Shown: positions 5,716 to 7,668 of the stretch, piece after piece
Layout: each line of letters starts with the position of its first letter
Numbering within the stretch: position 1 is the stretch's first letter
Source of the DNA: Bifidobacteriaceae bacterium
GTDB taxonomy: Bacteria; Actinomycetota; Actinomycetes; Actinomycetales; WQXJ01
DNA length: 7,668 bases
Direction: 5' to 3'
NCBI GenBank assembly: GCA_031265345.1
Contig: JAISCU010000425.1
Coordinates: 1 to 7,668, forward strand
Program-made: the position numbers and the translations under genes
Notes under the pieces: generated by a model
Databases searched by the model: none
The model's input: the letters and a program-made list of their open reading frames with translations, nothing else
What the model was told of the DNA's origin: nothing

Positions 5716-7668
5716 TCACAGGTCAGCGGCCACGACCCCGCGCCGCAACGCTGTGATCGCGGCGTCCGATACCGCATGCAGCGCCTCGCTCGGCGCCACC
5801 GCCCGAATATGGTCAAGAACGTCCACCAGGCGGCTCACCAACCGGACGAAGTCGCCCGGCGAGAGCAGGTCGGACGTTAATGTGTTAGCCAGCGTCTGCC
5901 CGCAGGCCCAGCGCCAGATTATGCCCGATGCCGCCGCCTCGACCCCCGCACTCACGTTCAGCGAGCGCGCCTCCTCTTGGGCGCGGATTTCAGCCCAGGC
6001 AGCGGCCTCGGCGGCGATGGCCGAACGGACGGATTTCGGCAGTGGCTCGACCGGCGGCGCCACATCCGTCCGGGGCTCGAACACCAGTGCCGCAACGGAC
6101 GCCGCCAGGGCGGGAGCCGTCAGACCGTCCCAGACCCCGCCTCGGACGCATTCGGCCATCGTCAGGTCGCGTTCAGCGTAGATCCGGGCCAGGATTCGCC
6201 CGGCCCCGGTGACCTCGCCGCGGTCCAAGTAGCCCAGCGCCTCCAAGACCGCGCTCACACGGTCGAACTGCCGAGCCAATGACCCGGTGCGCGACTCCAT
6301 CGAACGGACCAGCCCGGCCCGCTGCTGCTTCGCCTTGATCCAGCGTTTGGCCCAGCGGGCGTGCGTCTCTCGATCAGGGCAGCCATGCACCGGATGCGCC
6401 CGCAGCGCCGCCCTCAGCTCACCCTCCGACGCGTCAGGCCAACCATCTGCGGAACCCTCCGGGAACGCGGGTTGGCGTCTGACGCTAAACCGTGTTCCCC
6501 CGCTCGGCGCCAGGGCGCGATCCGCTTGACCGGCGGGCACCAGGCCATCCAACCGGCCCGGCACCTCGCCCCTGCCCGGTGCCTCGCCCCTGCCCGGCGC
6601 ATCGCCCCTGCCCGGCGCATCGCCCCTGCCCGGCGCCTCACCACTGCCCGGCGCCTCACCACTGCCCGGCGCATCGCCACTGCCCGGCGCATCGCCACTG
6701 CCCGGCGCATCGCCACTGCCCTGCGCCTCACGACGGCCCGGCGCCTCGGCGGCAGCTGACCCAGCGGCATCGGCGGCCGAATCGTTGCCCAAACCGACCA
6801 GGCGCGCCACCATCCGGGCGCGCTGCTCGGGCGTCTTGACGGCATCGGCGCCCTTGAGCTTGATGTGGCCGACCTTCGTGACGCCGGGACCCGCCTCGGC
6901 CAACACCACGCGGCGGGACTTGCCCTTGTCGGTCAGCACCAACGGCCGCCCTGACCCGGCCTTGCCCGCATGGACCACCAGCATCAGACCCCGGTACTTG
7001 CCGCTGGCCAGACGCAGCACGTCCCCGCGCCTGAGGTCTGCCAGGACCTCGCGGGTCTGGGCGCGGCGCGCCGCCGCCTTCGACTTGGACGCGGTCTTCT
7101 CCAACACGCTGAGCTGGTCGCGCAAGCCCTGGTACTCCGCGAAGTCGCCGCGCTCGCACGCCATCGCCTCGGCGTAGCCGCTGATCCCCTGGTCGAGGCG
7201 ACGAATCTGCTCGGCCAGCCCCACCACCGACCGGTCGGCCTGGAACTGGGCGAAGGACAGGCCCAGGACCTGGCGGGCCTGGTCCGGCCCCAGCCGCGCC
7301 GTCAGGTTGACCACCATGTTGTAGGTCGGGTGGAAGGCGCTGCGCAGCGGATAGGTCCGCTTCGACGCCAGTGGCAGCACTTTGGCGGCGGCGACCCTGG
7401 GGCCGGTCACGACCACGGCGTGGCCCTCCACGTCGATCCCGCGCCGCCCGGCCCGCCCCGTCAACTGCGTGTACTCCCCCGGCGTCAGATCGGCGTGGGC
7501 GGTCCCGTCCCATTTGTCCAGCCGGTCGATCACCACCGTGCGGGCGGGCATATTGATCCCCAGCGCCAGCGTCTCGGTGGCGAAGACCACTTTCAGCAAT
7601 CCGGCCTGGAACAGCTCCTCGACGGCCTCTTTGAAGAGCGGCAGCATACCGGCGTGGTGGGGGGCGAA
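5716..7668 (-). CDS. helY: HelY-type Ski2/Mtr4-like DEAD-box helicase, C-terminal part
   Basis: The frame is open through the right edge, so the N-terminal DEAD/Walker part lies outside the window. The edge codons read FAPHHAG, completing the Ski2 motif HHAGMLP with the ATG at 7647, which is therefore not the start. Numbered from that Met (643 residues visible), the features in order are motif V FATETLALGINMPARTVVI (22-40), motif VI QLTGRAGRRG (61-70), FHPTYNMVVNL (105-115), a small beta-rich region LRRGDVLRLASGKYRG (205-220), the repeat linker (about 298-370), HGCPDRETHARWAKRW (421-436) and a DSHCT-type C-terminal domain (about 440-635: ECVRGGVWDGL, WACGQTLANTL, GDFVRLVSRLVD). Family members are ATP-dependent 3'-5' helicases, probably acting in RNA processing or decay. 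The mycobacterial HelY is about 900 residues, so about two thirds of the protein is visible. Only the hexapeptide insert is unusual. Confidence 0.95.
   Translation of the reverse strand, partial: FAPHHAGMLPLFKEAVEELFQAGLLKVVFATETLALGINMPARTVVIDRLDKWDGTAHADLTPGEYTQLTGRAGRRGIDVEGHAVVVTGPRVAAAKVLPLASKRTYPLRSAFHPTYNMVVNLTARLGPDQARQVLGLSFAQFQADRSVVGLAEQIRRLDQGISGYAEAMACERGDFAEYQGLRDQLSVLEKTASKSKAAARRAQTREVLADLRRGDVLRLASGKYRGLMLVVHAGKAGSGRPLVLTDKGKSRRVVLAEAGPGVTKVGHIKLKGADAVKTPEQRARMVARLVGLGNDSAADAAGSAAAEAPGRREAQGSGDAPGSGDAPGSGDAPGSGEAPGSGEAPGRGDAPGRGDAPGRGEAPGRGEVPGRLDGLVPAGQADRALAPSGGTRFSVRRQPAFPEGSADGWPDASEGELRAALRAHPVHGCPDRETHARWAKRWIKAKQQRAGLVRSMESRTGSLARQFDRVSAVLEALGYLDRGEVTGAGRILARIYAERDLTMAECVRGGVWDGLTAPALAASVAALVFEPRTDVAPPVEPLPKSVRSAIAAEAAAWAEIRAQEEARSLNVSAGVEAAASGIIWRWACGQTLANTLTSDLLSPGDFVRLVSRLVDVLDHIRAVAPSEALHAVSDAAITALRRGVVAADL
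6557..6754 (-). repeat. 18-bp tandem repeat (minisatellite) inside helY
   Basis: Eleven contiguous 18-bp units (198 bp): nine are clean (6557-6718) and two are degenerate (6719-6754). The plus-strand consensus is CCCGGCGCMTCGCCMCTG. On the coding strand each clean unit encodes G-(S/R)-G-(D/E)-(A/V)-P: GSGDAP three times, GSGEAP twice, GRGDAP twice, GRGEAP once and GRGEVP once (residues 310-363 from Met 7647). Unit length is a multiple of three, so copy-number change keeps the frame. The array falls in a flexible linker between the helicase core and the HGCPDRETHARW/DSHCT region, where it should be tolerated. Confidence 0.97.

Noticed and set aside
5706..5719. Hairpin GTGAG-CGTT-CTCAC as the helY terminator
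   Set aside because: The stem is only five base pairs, overlaps the stop codon and is not followed by a T-tract.
5574..5756. Plus-strand ORF with a helix-like start (LSAAARRLLELHKESYS)
   Set aside because: It looks faintly like a helix-turn-helix or transposase remnant, but it has no ribosome binding site, overlaps the helY 3' end and the resemblance ends after about 25 residues.
6361..6845. Plus-strand and second minus-strand ORFs with Cys-Pro-Ala-His or Arg-Arg-Ala repeats
   Set aside because: They are other-frame readings of the 18-bp array; the HelY frame has conserved helicase sequence on both sides.

Overview
This window looks like chromosomal DNA of a high-GC actinobacterium. The strongest evidence is a clear rbpA gene, which encodes an RNA polymerase-binding protein found only in Actinomycetota. 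A standalone apolipoprotein N-acyltransferase (lnt) and a HelY-type Ski2-like helicase lie close by. Hand-counted 60-base samples of lnt and helY are near 78-80% G+C. In Mycobacterium tuberculosis, rbpA is likewise convergent with a gene that carries the Lnt domain, so this block looks like core genome. The order or genus cannot be read from the sequence.

Layout. Bases 1-1718 (+) hold the 3' part of a superfamily 1 (RecD/UvrD-like) helicase. Its G+C, about 50-65% in samples, is clearly lower than that of the other genes, which suggests an accessory or horizontally acquired gene. Bases 1719-2309 have no convincing gene: only decayed-looking coding fragments and a doubtful small membrane ORF. 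rbpA (2310-2663, +) has a strong ribosome binding site. A 200-base convergent spacer follows. lnt (2867-4744, -) carries the full catalytic triad but also an unusual low-complexity insert of about 100 residues. Bases 4745-5715 are non-coding and contain a cluster of palindromic repeats built on a TGCAGGTTTT core with a 42-bp phase. helY (5716-7668, -) runs off the right edge and carries an in-frame 18-bp minisatellite.

How they relate. rbpA (transcription), lnt (lipoprotein maturation) and helY (RNA/DNA unwinding) are housekeeping genes that are neighbours by conserved synteny rather than steps of one pathway. The left helicase is probably unrelated and marks the edge of an accessory segment. 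I did not find a complete novel system. The observations most worth following are: (1) the lnt insert, whose third-position G+C says it evolved in a different reading frame from the one that joins the two halves of Lnt; (2) the mixed-orientation palindromic array between lnt and helY; (3) the hexapeptide array in HelY, which shows a higher-order four-unit duplication; and (4) a CxC variant of the RbpA zinc site.
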